Source: Scytalidium lignicola
Taxonomy: Eukaryota > Ascomycota > Leotiomycetes
NCBI GenBank assembly: GCA_002812745.2
Contig: NCSJ02000087.1
Location: 62,001 to 126,000, forward strand
Reading direction: 5' to 3'
DNA length: 64,000 nucleotides
Shown: one piece after another, positions 51,584 to 63,834 of the stretch
Numbering within the stretch: position 1 is the stretch's first letter
Layout of the letters: every line of letters starts with the position of its first letter
The notes under the pieces: generated by a model
Told to the model about the DNA's origin: nothing
Seen by the model: only the letters and a program-made list of their open reading frames with translations
Databases searched by the model: none
Translations under genes and position numbers: made by a program

Positions 51584-53621
51584 ATGGCCGATATTGATGA
51601 TGAACTCCTTGCTCTTGCAGGCGAGGCTTCTTCGGACGAGGAGGATGCTCAAATGAGCAGAGAAAGTTCAGCTTCGCCAGATAAACGTACCCCTAAATCA
51701 AGCAAGACGAAGAAGTCTAGTACTAGAAAACGATCGAGGCGGCAAAATGATTCAGAAGAAGAAGGCGAGGCGTACGTTTTCCCAAGGCATTTTGTTTCTT
51801 CCATATGTTCCTTGCTACAAATACTCGCCCCTCGTTTTAAATGAGTGCGACTGATCCTTCAACAGTTCCTCAGGAAGTTCATCACCAGGCTCTCGACAAT
51901 CTGCACCGATGGATGAATCAGATTCAGATTCGGACGCCTCTCCTGCCAACTTTTACGATGAAGCTGATAAATACCCCCTTGAGGGTAAATTTATGAACGC
52001 GGCCGAGAAGGCTGAGATTATGGCTATGCCAGAGATTAAACGTGAAGAACTTCTTGCTGAACGTGCCCAAGAAGTAGAACGAGATCGACAGAACAGGGCT
52101 CTTCGCCAACTGTTAAGCGCTCGTGAGGCCGAGAGCAGGAAACAGGAGAAAAAGCGCAAAGCAGGAAATGCAGATCTAGATGAATCACAGCGAAAGACTT
52201 CACGCCAGCGGACTAAACTAGGGGGAGGCAAGGTTGGCGAGACAAGCACTGGTATCGATAGTTTAAAGCGTGCAAGAGCCGAAAAGAATGATCGTCAACG
52301 CCGTCGTGACGAAGACAAGGAGCGGAACAAAGATCGAAAGACATATGCCCACGATGACTTCTCAGATGTTGATGCGGATGGAGACAGCGAAGTAGAGTGG
52401 GATGATGGCAAGATAAAGGACAAGAAGTCTCGCTCTCCTGATTATAAGGATGCTCAACCGGCAGAGCTACATGATATCGAGCGGGTTCGAGTTGGGAGAA
52501 GTCGGTTTGCGATGGTATGCTTTTATCCTGGCTTCGATCAAGCGATTACCGGTTGCTTTGCTCGCATAAGTGTTGGGGTTGATAAGGAAACGGGTCAGAA
52601 CATATACCGAATGGCGCTTATTAAAGGTTAGCAGATATTTGAGCCATCTTGATATAAACTAATCAATATTTGTAGGATTTGTCGAGGACCGACCATATGC
52701 AATAGAGACGGCAAATGGGAAGCACTTTAAGACAACCCAGTACGTTCGTGCTGCACACGGGAAGGCAGAGAGAAACTGGCCATTTATAACATGTTCTGAT
52801 TCACCATTTACGGAGGTTTGAATACCATAAATTCAGCTGTCCTATGATAATGTACTAATCGTCTGTAGGCGGAGTGGGCCCGGTACAAGCAAACATGCCT
52901 GGTTGAAGGCGTTCCTCTACCAACGAAACCTAGACTATCTACTAAGATTGCAGAGATCAACGCCCTTGTAAACCGTTCATGGACGGAAGCGGAATTACAA
53001 GAGAAGTTGACCAAGTCTGGTGCATTGATCAACAAATATATTCCCATTGAACGCAACCGTCTAAATAATCTTATCAAGGAAGCAAAAGCTCGAGGTGACG
53101 AAGAAAAGATCAAACAGCTCCAGGAAGAGCTCGAGGCACTTGATGGACCAAAACTTGCTTACAGCACGTCGATGCAGGGTGCAAAGAAGAACTCGGTTGC
53201 AGGTGTCTTAACTCAACAGGAACGATTGGCCGAATTAAATAGACAGCATCGACGTGAGAATGCTGAGAAGGTTCGCCAGGCCCAGATTGCTGAGAGGCGA
53301 GCTGCAAAACTTGCGGAAGCTGCTGCTGCCCGAGGTGAGAGTGTCGCAGAAGACCACTCTCGAAGGGTCAAAACACGAGCCAAGTTCAAGCATGATGTTT
53401 CTGAATCATTTAGTGCGAAGAAAACTGATAGTGAACGGAGCGGCACCAATACTCCTGCAGCTGGGACTCCTAATCTGGGGGCAAAGAAGATCGGTACGCC
53501 GCTGCCTCACATTGCCAAATTGCAAGCAAAGGATGAGAAAGGGTTGCCAACAATCCGTCGGCCCCTCATGGACGACGATATCATTGGGGCTATCGATCTC
53601 GGTATCGATATTGAGTTGTGA
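51584..53621 (+). CDS. RTF1: RTF1, Paf1-complex subunit with Plus3 domain
   Basis: Four exons (51584-51771, 51866-52626, 52676-52815, 52869-53621) give 613 residues. The start MADIDDELLALAGEASSDEE and a Ser/Asp/Lys-rich acidic region are typical of Rtf1. A charged segment (about 100-250) corresponds to the histone-modification region. The Plus3 domain (about 265-395) begins HDIERVRVGRSRFA and runs through GCFARISVGVDKETGQNIYRMALIKGFVEDRPY; it binds phosphorylated Spt5 in the family. The C-terminal half is a long Lys/Glu/Ala-rich coiled-coil region. Rtf1 promotes H2B ubiquitination and Pol II elongation. The first intron is 94 nt, the others 49-53 nt. The start context and acidic leader support the ATG at 51584. 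Confidence 0.95.
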
Positions 53622-55706
53622 GAGAGAGGGGGAGAAAGGGGATCTAGTGTATCAAAAATCGAAGTTTGTGGAGGCGCAGTGGGATTTTGTTTGCTACAGG
53701 ATTTTTTTTTGGCGGGTTGCAAGGTATTTTCGCAAGAAGCTCCAAATTTGGCATTCTCACACAACATGGACATGTATCTAAGGAGGCTCTGGAAGGAAAG
53801 GCGTTACTTAGACAAATCTAATACACGGTTAGACATTTAACATTACCGGGTTCTCCACGGAATCGATCTTGCTTTGAACTACCTATTGTAGCATTCTCAA
53901 CGCTATGACCTGCATGAGCGTTGACAAATTGATAAAAGGATAAGGGAAAGTGCCGGACAGAAATTGCAGCATAGCACATTTTACAGGCGGAATCGGAGAC
54001 TGGTTAATAAGCCTAGTTTTAAAACCTAGTTTTTATAGAAGAGTTTGAGCATGATTCATAAGAGTTGGGACTATGTGGTAGTATTTTCAGTTGTGAAACG
54101 TTTTAGGATCTGACTTGCTGGTTGAAGGCGAGATAATCACATTGAGGGTATTTTTAGAGAGATATCTTATCACAGTTGAATGGTGGGCAAACCGCTCATT
54201 GTTAATTTGTTAACTAGCTACTTAATACTGCAAGAAGATCATTAGTTTATGACGAATCTGATATTACTCATAGGCTTTCCGGAGTTTGCTGTACTGTGTA
54301 TATATGGCATCACATTTTGCATGACGTCTATGGAAACTTGGGAAAGACCTCGGTAACTAATAATAACCCATCCGTTGTTTTGAAACAGCCGTGTTCCTTA
54401 TATAGCTACGGAACCGGAAGAGTCTCAATGCAAAAACTTCCTCTTGGTGTGGTGGAGGTGGAGTACGGGCATTCACGTACAGTCAGCGAGTGTTGTTGTC
54501 CAGTTGCAGAAGGGTCATCACGTGATGCTGGCTACGTTCCAAGTGCGACGACTTCAGACGAATGTGCAGCAGATGCATGCCGGCGATGATGATTGGCAGT
54601 TTGATCTGCTGCTTCAGCCTTCGCCGCCCCGCAAGCATGTCTTATTTTACTGTACCTCCAACTTTTGAGTCGTCTCACGTCAGAGATAGGTGTTCGGAAT
54701 GCGGTCCCGAGGGCTTCCTCGTCTTTCTTAACGGTCTGCAAGCACCAAGCAGACGGCCATCCGCACACTTGCAGGATGTTCCCGTATCAGCGTTGCATAA
54801 TCGCCCTCTACCCGTGGTGTAAGCTCGTCATCAGCCTTAGGTTTGGAATCATGTGGTGTTGTTGTTGTGTCCGTTTTGTACAGCGAAGGATTCCGGTTCT
54901 CTTTTACGTGCTGACCAACCGCAACGAGATCGGCTTGATCCCAAGTTGACTTGCAGCATTTTTTTCAGACCAAAAATCCTTTCGATACGAGCATAATTGA
55001 ACTTTTGATCGCGGAGCCGGTGACGACTGGCAGATTGGCAGTCTAGATCGACGGCGAGGGGGGGTTGGAGGAGTTCAGGCGAGCGGGCTAGGGGAAGTCC
55101 AGTTACGCGGCATCGACGTCGACATATTCTGAAACGGATGAGGTGGTGAGGCGTCAGTTGTGCGGACCAATCAGCAGCCGGAACAAGGTGTAACGCTAGA
55201 TTTAGAGCTGGCTAGGATTTGAGTTTCCATGCCCCTCCCCTCCACAACGACGACGACGCTCCACACACACGCCATGGTTTCCATCGTCAATTGTTGGTGA
55301 CCTCACCTCACTCACTCACTCTCTCATACACACACTCTCTCGCGCTGCTCGCTGCTACGCTCTGTTGCTTTGCAGCAGTGCTACTGTACGACTGCTTCGG
55401 GCAAGAGCCAGAGCCAGAGCAGGCAGCCTGCGGTAGTGGACTTTGTGGGCTGTGGATTCTTGTGGACTGTGGCTCAGCGTGAACGACTGTTCTTTTCCTT
55501 CCCAGCAGCATAGCACGCGCTCCCCACTACTGCTGCCTCTGCTGCTGTCGGGCTCCACACGGGTCTCGAGGATGCACGGCACTAGGAATCTGCTCAAACC
55601 ACCGCGGAGCCTAGATCGTGTCAATGACACGCAATACCGGTCGATCCAATCATGGCCGCCGTGAAGGTCAAAGTTAAATCTCTCACTGCAATGATGGCTT
55701 TTGCTA

Positions 55707-55776
55707 GTACAGGTGTCTTTCGTACTTTTGTACGTACTGTATGTACTGTCCTGTACTCTCCTGTACATACTGTACA
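55707..55776. repeat. cluster of GTAC/TACTGTA words
   Basis: Within 70 bp, GTAC occurs seven times, usually as TGTAC, GTACTGTA or CTGTACA, forming several short overlapping palindromes. It could be a binding-site array or a neutral simple-sequence tract. Confidence 0.5.
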
Positions 55777-56239
55777 ATCTGGCAGGTATGTGAAGTGATT
55801 AAGAGAACCATCATTGCATAACCCTCCTAGCCAACCCCAATGAAGCAAAGGACGCAGGATCAAAGATGGTGATGATAGCAGAACGCTCTGTTGTGCGCTG
55901 CTTCGTCAGCCTCAATCTTATCAACTTATCAGAACAGAATGCACAGAAGAGAATTGGTCTTGACACAAAATACACAACACGCGCTTAGCTGCAGCGCACA
56001 AGCCGCTTCCATATCACAGCTCTTGTGTTTTGGGCCATTACTCGAATTATTATTATGATTATATTATCATTGTCGAAGTATGCGGTATTGTGCACAAGCT
56101 GCACTTAATCAGCATTTTGTCCAGAGACAAAACCGATTCGGAGGTTGGTTGGCTTGTTTCAACTGCCGGGTGGCTGCGTCTGTGGAGAAAAGTTGCTGAA
56201 GACATATGCGAACGTTTTGCTCGGTTGCATCGAAGCTTT

Positions 56240-56266
56240 CATTTTTTTCATTTTTTTCATTTCTTT
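56240..56266. repeat. CATTTTTTT tandem repeat
   Basis: Two exact tandem copies of the nonamer CATTTTTTT followed by a degenerate third. Confidence 0.6.
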
Positions 56267-56942
56267 GCACCGATGGAGTTTCAGGCTGAGATACCGTACT
56301 TGAGGTGAATTTCGCAACTTGCGCCGTTTTCTGCCATCCAGAGGCTGGTTCTGGTGTTTCTTCCATTATCGATAACCCTATCTGGGGGACACGAGGCGAG
56401 AGGCGCCACCCAGACATGGTTCAGCCGAAGGGAAAAAAACCGTCGTCGATCATTCTCGGATGGTTTGACCCAGGACCCTTCGCCTACTTACTATAGACAA
56501 GGCTCAGGCTTGGGAAACCCATTACGACCAGTCGTTGCATGGGTCGGATCAAGAACGACTGTGGAGAATCTTAACATCAAACACTAGGGCCGCGTCCTTC
56601 TTATGCAACAACCTTCCACCCCGCCGCGGGAGATCGAACGCCTTGCTGGCTCTGACTACGACGACACCACTTCTACCGTGCCCTACTAATCATAATAATG
56701 CTACCGTCCTTATGTCGGCACCCGTTTCTGTCTCAATTACTGTATTATCCTTCTCTCTGTTTGTCTATCAACTGCCAGCCAGCCAGACCGTGCTTCGCTA
56801 CACCACCACCACCCCCCAAAAACCAGCCTTGCCTTGCTTTGAAGGCTTATCCATCATCCATCCTTGACTTCATCCTATCTTTTGTCTTTGCACCCCTCTT
56901 GGTACTTTCTTCTTTTTGCCTCCATTGCAGGTCTTGCTCTGC

Positions 56943-56979
56943 CCTAACCTTACCTTACCTTACCCTACCCTACCATACC
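56943..56979. repeat. pyrimidine-rich CCTTA/CCCTA pentamer run
   Basis: About seven consecutive pentamers of the type CCTTA or CCCTA in a pyrimidine-rich leader. It is pentameric, so not the CCCTAA telomere repeat. Confidence 0.6.
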
Positions 56980-57809
56980 AGAGCACAGCCTCCGTCTTCC
57001 CGTTTCACTCCTGTTGATTCTCCTAGTCTTCCACACTGGCCAACACGTTACACTGCATCATCCTGGGAAACTGATTGATAACTCTTTGCACGAGCGATTT
57101 TGAGGTTTGGGTTTGATCCCTCCTCTTTCAGCAACACCACAAGATCTCAAACAAATGGGTTAAGTTTCGAGATTAAGGCTACCCATAGTTCAACCTCTCG
57201 CAACCATTTCTAAAGATTGCCTTGCCTCTTTCCGGAATCGGTAGATCCGATCCCTCCCTGGAACCAACCATCACAAGATCCCCGGGGGGTCAGACGAGAG
57301 TAGTACGATACACCCAAATCTAGTAGAGGTGTTTCGAAAAGTTCGTGCTCAAGTCAATGCATGGTCGGGGATCTAGCACTCTTCAACCTCTTGCCAACCC
57401 GTAAGCCATTCACCGGCCATCGGCAGACCGTTTGACTCGGCTTATTCCTTCGAACTACCCGGCCAGAGACAATTCTTTGTTTTTCTACTTCAACTTCAAC
57501 GATGGTCCCTGTCATCTAAACAGCCGTGAAAAGTCACTGAGGATCTTTGAAACATTACTTGGAAGGGTTATATATCGATGCCCTACATTTCATTTTTATC
57601 CATCTTTTTGCCACCACGTTGTTGAAGGATTTTTTTTTATTTTTTGGCCCTCCTACTAGATCTATTGTCTGGTTTACTAAGGACGCTGTTTTTGACAGCA
57701 CATGCTTGTCAGCAATGTGTGTTGGGGTTTTTCCATGAGATATATTGCTACAGCGCCTTCAATTCTATATACAGAAAAACTATTATAGTGATAGTTATCG
57801 AGAACCAAT

Positions 57810-60351
57810 ATGGACGTGTCGTCGCTGTTAAACTCCAACAGCGTTGCTGCTGGGCAACAAGAACAGAAGGAGATATCAGACGCAACGGTGAAGAATAGAA
57901 CACCGTGGGATGCTGATGGCTATTCACTACCTATTACCAACGTCGGGGAAACCAATAGCACGGACGAACGCAATACCACCATTTCTACGGATGATGGTTC
58001 ACAAAAAGAACACTCTCTTTCCCCTGAACAGGGAGCCTTTAACCCTCAAAACTCTCTTCCGTCTCTTAAACAACATCTCTATTCACCTTCTCAAGAATCA
58101 CAATCACTATCAAAGGTGGCCCTGACCAACAGTGCCGAACTAGATTCTGGTATTCACACAGTTCAAGACGATAATTCACACCAAGAACAGCCTACAATGC
58201 TACAGCATAAATTTTCTGATAGTCGAAGCTCTCTTTCTTCCTTCACATCATCACTACACTCGGCCTCGCACTCACGAATATCATCCACTTCGACTATTTG
58301 GAGTTCTCAAGTGGATACTGCTTTTGACAACCAACCAAGGTCTGTGCGGAGTCGTTCTTTAGAAGACGCGACAGCTTTAGTAGGAGAAAAGGGGTGGTTT
58401 ATCCGTCAGGCAAATCAACCTGTCGAGCTTCAAGAACGTCCTGCTTCACCTAGTGACGCTATGCTGATAAAGCGTACTAATTTACCACCGTTGAAAGTGG
58501 ATACAGGGGAAGATACATTGAAAGTGTTTGATCGTACACAGCTGTAAGTCTTTTTTCCCCTGCTTTTCTTTTTGAGTGCCTTATTTCTTCTCATTACATT
58601 CAACTAACATGCCTGTTAGGGGTAATCCACTTCATAGCACTCTGCTACATAAGCAAGACTTAGAGTTGGGCACTATACAGCTGCGAGGCCATAAGAGAGC
58701 TCTATCAGCACCAGATCCGTCCTTCGTCATGGCTGATTTCACAAGACATTCTGTATTACAACAGCCGGGAGCCGAGTTGACTCCTCCATCTTCACACCAT
58801 CCCGATCAGTGCTCTCCTGCAGCCACCCTCATTCACGTTGCACCAGCCACACCACCGGCTTCTGCTGGTCAAGTCGAAGACCAGTCGATCACATGCATGT
58901 ATATTGCCAACTGTGATACCGGATCTCAACCTCGCAAAGCCATTTCGCACATTTTTGGTCGCAATAAGATGTGCACGAGAAAGATTCCTCAGAATGTCTG
59001 GGTTCACTATTGTCGAAAACATTATCAACGAAGTCGCTATCGAAATCCTAAAGAATATGCCAAGTTACAATGCGATCTTGTGCAACAACAGATCCGTCGT
59101 GTTCATGATTGGAGTGAGAATAACCTTCAAACTGCTCAGCCAGGAGTCGTACAGGATTGGGGACTCGCCATCCGTAAGCGGGAGCAAAAGCGCCTCGATG
59201 ATATGGGCAGCTCGAGCAGAAAAAGGAGTGCGGCAACATTTGATCAAAATGATAGCGAGGACGGAGATAATGGAGATGACATAGGTGATCGAAGGAATAG
59301 CGTCCCTTTGACTGCTGTCCCGGATTGGCTCTTAGCTCTCTGTGGCAAAGGCTATAGTACGACAGAGATACTGGAAATATTTAGTCGACTACACTCTGAG
59401 ATCTTAGAGGATCGCATGCCCTGCTTTCCTGATATCGAGATTCTTCCGAACATCATCATGGACGATGAGGATCCCGATTCACCTCAACGTTTCACCAAGC
59501 GAAAACCAACCGCTAGTGTTCATAGACGGTCCCAATCGTTGAGTGTTACAACTATATCCGGTGCAACGCAGTCTGATCAAAGCGTAGAGCAGGCTGTCAG
59601 CTGGGTAGTTGATGAAAGGAGTTCTTATCAAAAGCGGAGAAGACCAAATGAGGGGGTTTTGGACTCTCCCGCACTCGTCAATGATGCCAGGATGTTAGAC
59701 ATGCCTACGGAAAGCAGCAGGAGACTCCAAAAACTGGTTCACAGGCCTATCTTTGCGAATATTGACGAGAATCATGCTGAGGATGGATATAGAGCTAGCA
59801 CAGCTGACCAGAGTTACTCTGTTCCATCCCATAGTTCATCCCCTCCTTTATTTTCTCACGAAACACAGAGAAGAAGCGGTCCACTTATACCCTTAGCTAT
59901 TGAATCAGGACCATACAAGAGGCAACGAGCAGTCAGACGAAGTACGCATCAACGCTCTCAATCCGATATGGGTTCCTTTTATTCATCGGCTGTGTCTTAC
60001 CCTAACACCTCGACTCCCAACTCCTCACTTGTGAATGCATATGAGCAAACACGACCAACAACTTCACATTCTTATGGACAGTCTGAATCATACACCCATC
60101 AGGGATATCGAGCGCGTGATACGTATCGTCATGAAAGCTCTGAGTCTCAAAGAGTCATCCAAGGACCAGTGATGGAACAATTTGGTCATCAAAAGGCTCC
60201 AGCCTTACAGCCTTTCTATTTGCCGTCATCATTATCATCGTATGGTCGAGAACCCCAGCCACATTATAAATTTCATTCTTACTTGGAAGGAGCTCGCACA
60301 TTCCTTCCTCCCGAGGTTCAGGAGCCTCGAGCTTATAGCGTCAGGTGCTAA
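57810..60351 (+). CDS. candidate nuclear regulator with unassigned Cys/His-rich module
   Basis: Two exons, 57810-58543 and 58620-60351, with a 76-nt intron (GTAAGT...GTTAG, CTAAC branch), give 821 residues. I do not recognise a named family with confidence. Most of the protein is Ser/Pro/Gln-rich and disordered, as in many fungal transcription regulators. Residues about 337-390 are compact and basic with Cys/His spacing C337-X5-C343-X19-C363-X12-C376-X2-H379 (plus H355, H374), followed by a Tyr/Arg-rich HYQRSRYRNPKEYA segment; it looks like a small metal-binding, possibly DNA-binding module. A basic cluster with SSRKRS near an acidic patch could be a nuclear signal. The exceptionally long upstream region fits a regulated gene. 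The call as regulator is inference from composition and context. Confidence 0.75.
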
Positions 60352-61576
60352 GACTTTGTTACAACCTTCGTTCATGTATTTTCTTATATATTGTTTTAGT
60401 GGGTTAGTTGTGGTTCATCGGCACTCTTTTACTTTCCAGGTCCCATATTCTTTGAAATTACTAGATAGGTTTTGGGTGGCTTGCAATGAATATCAATTGC
60501 TAGTGCCAGTCTCAGTTTGCGAAAATTCGATTATGGACATGGGAAAATAGGACTAGGGCGTGGGGGTATGAATCATTCTTTTTTGCTACGATATCCATGG
60601 TAGACACCAACAACGTTTTCATTTGGGCGGATGGGTTTGGTCTAGCGGTTACGAAACGAAATGGAGTCTGGCAACTTCAAATGGGACTAGACATGATACC
60701 TTTTTTGCGATGATCTTAGCTTTTTACGATGTTAGTATAATTAAATTATGCACTAGGTTTAGAATTAAATCTCATGTGATGAATGTGTGGTCCATCTACT
60801 GTACTCTCTGTCCATAGTAATCCCAGACTCGAGTAACCTATATTACAACGATCCTCGGTGGCATCAGGCCTTGTCTCCTAGGGACAAGTCTCTTGACTTG
60901 TATCGGAATGATGAAGAAAATTCTTTACCCAGGTAAAGTTAATCTACCGTCGGAAATGAACCAGGGCGTGCTAGGCCAATTGTTGATCTCTGATGAAAAA
61001 AGGACCCCCCACATAAGTTATCAGCCCAAAGTGCGGAGGCGAGGGCCATCTGTTCGAAACAAAAACGTTCTGCGGCAACATTTTATTTCCCCTGCACCTT
61101 CAATTATCCTCAACACGGGTAATAGATCGTACAAGCAACGGCCACTTTATTTCACGCTCCGTCACTGGCCAGCGGTAAAACGGGCCGCCCTCATTCGTGG
61201 GAGCGTGACCTTAACTGCTTTACTTCTCGTGCCTAAAAGAAAAGTGTGATCTACACGCATTTTTTTGATGGCGGTACTGGATTGGAAGTGATTAGAGTCG
61301 CATCTGACCTAGCTTTCTCCGGCTTCACCGTGGATTCGGTATTGTATTTGATCTGCTCTACCGTCTATCACAGCGCTTTGGAGCATGCATAGCCTATGTA
61401 CTTTTGTGGCAGAGAACGGCACTTGGAGTAGATGAGGTAGCTTCAGGGGCCTTATGGGCTCTCAGGCTTTTCGCTCGTGCTTGACGGCTTCCAATCGGGA
61501 AGATGGGGGGATTTGCAACGTCAATTTACACGGTTAAACGATATACCAAGGGGGAAAAGACGTCAAATCGGATGTA
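60352..61576. other. 3' flank of the regulator gene up to the transposon
   Basis: About 1.2 kb. A 118-codon plus-strand frame (60893-61249) has no start context or motif that I trust. No RNA gene recognised. It ends at the TA target site of the element. Confidence 0.5.
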
Positions 61577-61709
61577 ATCGTCGGGCCTCAGGCACACGCA
61601 TTGCCCGACAAAACTCACATTCGCTCGTAGTCGGTGGAAGCGAGTGTGGCAGGTAAGCGAGTGTGGCAGCTTCTTATTTTTGTATGGTAAACGCACACAA
61701 ATTAAATAC
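61577..61709. repeat. left terminal inverted repeat (133 bp, with 17-bp internal duplication)
   Basis: Matches the reverse complement of 63835-63950 nearly throughout. It is 17 bp longer because GCGAGTGTGGCA occurs twice, separated by GGTAA, where the right end has one copy. Confidence 0.9.
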
Positions 61710-61758
61710 ACCCCACCATAAATTATCTTCTTTTTAATATATCCTTCACTTTTCCAAT

Positions 61759-63831
61759 ATGTCTACTCCTATTAAGGAGCATATCCTTCGAGCTAAAGAA
61801 TAGCTTGCTGAGAACCCTACAGAAAGTCAATCTGTAGCAGCTAAACTATTCAAAGTGAATAGGTCAACTTTAAATATGGCCATTCTAAGGAATAACAATG
61901 TTCAGCATGGAGGTCAAAACAAGATCTTGACAGCTAGTCAAGAGCAAGCTATACATTCCTTTATTAAGTCATACCTTGAGAATGGTTAACTTCTTACTAA
62001 AGATATTATATTTGGAGTTATTTGTTATATTCAAAAGGAAGGTAATTGGCCTTCACCTTCAGTTAGCTGGTTTTGAAAGTGGTGGTATGCTCAACCTGGT
62101 CTTCATAAAATCAAGACTAAACCTATTGCTTGAAATTGAGTTACTGCTCAAGATATAGAAGAAGTTCAAGATTGGTTTTGACATTATAAAGTAATAATTA
62201 AAAAAGTATGATATTCAAAAGTAAGATTTGTATAATTTCAACGAATTTAGCTTTTGAATTAGTTGTCCTAAAGGAGTAGAGGTGTTAATGCTAATTAAGT
62301 TAACTGAAGTATGAATTCCTTAATTCAATTTAACACTTTAAAGCTAATGATTAACTCTACTCTTTAAGTCCTGAAAATCAATGATCTATAATTATGGTTG
62401 AAACTATTTATACTGATAAAGAATCTTTTATTCCTCTTATAACAATTATTAAAAGTAAATACTATATGATATCATGGTATAAAGATCAATTAAAAGGTTC
62501 AGAAGTAATCTATTTATCAGAGAATGGATATATCATAAACTATATAGTTATTTGATTTTTAGAGCACTTTATTCAACATACATAAGCAAGCCTTAATCAA
62601 CTATACAAACTACTTTTAATGGACAATCAAAGTAGTTATATGAACTTTGAATTAACGTTATTAGCTAGAAGGAACAATGTAATACTATTTACCTTTCTAG
62701 CTTATCTTACTCATTGTATACAACCTCTTGATGTAAGAGTATTTCAGTTATACAAGTATTAGCATAATAAGGTAATTCAGAGTGTTATAGAATTACTTGA
62801 TTTTGAATATATATTAAGCTCTTTTTTCTATGATTTACTTGTAATTCAACAAGAAACCTTTAAAAAGACTATTATTCAAAATGCTTTTAAAAAGGCTAGT
62901 ATATAGTTAATTGACAAAGAAGCTACTTTTATACTTATGAAGAAATATGTGAAAGTAGAATCTAAGAAGGAACTGATTATAAAGCCTGAATTACTTAAAC
63001 TAAGGACTTTTAAAACAATTCGTCAAGTCTAATATCAACTAGAAGAGTTTAAACCAAAGGTTTTGGATGTTTTGAGTTCTTTATCTCAACATAAATTTGA
63101 ATCTTTTATTCGTGAAACTCAATCAGTATTAGATAAAGGAGAAGTTACTAAATTCGACTGAGATATAGCATATCAACAAATAAGAGAGCTTATAGCTAAA
63201 AAACCCTCTAATCGAAAGAGGCTTTAAAAAGGAGGAGAACTAACTGCTGAAGTAGCTTACTTATGAATTGAAGAGAAGGAATGAAAGGAAACAGAGAAAG
63301 CAGCCAAAAAAAGAAGCTAGAATGCTCTGTCAAATAGCCAATAAGGAGAAGAAGGATCAAAAGGCAGCATAAGTTGCATGGCACAAAAAGGAATCACTCA
63401 GAAAGAAGGCAATTAAACAGCTTCCTCATGGTGTAATAGGTAAACCAATTCTGTACAAAGAGCATACTCTACCACGATTCCCAGAGCCTGGAAAAGAGCC
63501 AATTAGTCAGAAGCTTATAGTTATACCAACAGTTGATTTAGCAGAGATTCCACTTCATAGGCCACTTCAAACACCTTCACAACATACAATTAGAACAAGC
63601 TTTATAAGGCCAGAGTTACAAGAAGTAAAACAACAGGTAGAACAACAAGTAGAACAACAGGTAGAACAAGTGGAGCAACAGGAGGAAAGAGACGGCGAAT
63701 ATTCAGAGGAAAGCTTTATTAACTTGAATTTGGAAGGTGAATTTGGATATAATTGCACTTCAAGCGATTCAGACAGTTCTTCATTAGATTCCGATGAATC
63801 CAGTGAAGGAGGATATTATAGGTTATGGTAA
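61759..63831 (+). pseudogene. degenerate pogo/Fot1-like DDE transposase
   Basis: From the ATG at 61759 the translation resembles fungal pogo/Fot1 transposases: an N-terminal helix-turn-helix region (about 20-60) with SVAAKLFKVNRSTLN, a CENP-B-like HTH region with KWWYAQPGLHKIKTKP, a SPEN and MVETIYTD segment, the DDE-box counterpart LLMDNQSSY near 62613, and LTHCIQPLDVRVFQ. In-frame stops occur at 61801, 61987, 62074, 62131, 62137 and 62179, and many more follow. The readable frame also changes at least twice (near 62200 and again before 62367). Several stops could derive from CAA, CAG or CGA by C-to-T change. A Gln/Glu-rich repeat (63631-63690) and an acidic Ser/Asp-rich tail follow, ending at a TAA at 63829. 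No functional protein is possible. Confidence 0.88.
63631..63690 (+). repeat. imperfect tandem repeat in the transposase relic
   Basis: About four to five copies of a 12-bp unit of the form GTAGAACAACAG, encoding VEQQ repeats in the relic frame. Confidence 0.7.
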
Positions 63832-63834
63832 TTA

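Larger units (their letters stand above)
53622..57809. other. 4.2-kb upstream region of the candidate regulator gene
   Basis: No supported protein gene. The first about 650 bp are AT-rich. From about 55,200 the sequence becomes pyrimidine-rich on the plus strand, with CACTCACTCT runs, a cluster of GTAC-centred words at 55707-55776, an imperfect T-rich CATTTTTTT repeat (56240-56266), and a CCTTA/CCCTA run (56943-56979). Many small frames occur on both strands, none with family motifs. The last kilobase probably includes a long 5' leader with short upstream frames (for example ATG-GGT-TAA at 57155-57163). Confidence 0.5.

Noticed and set aside
56943..56979. telomere-like CCCTAA start of a repeat run
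   Set aside because: The run is pentameric CCTTA/CCCTA inside a gene-rich region, not the hexameric telomere repeat.
60623..60660. tRNA-like A-box word (GGTCTAGCGGT)
   Set aside because: No matching B-box (GGTTCGANNCC) or foldable acceptor stem within tRNA distance.
60893..61249. 118-codon plus-strand frame between regulator and transposon
   Set aside because: No motif, basic random-like translation, no splice partners; could be chance.
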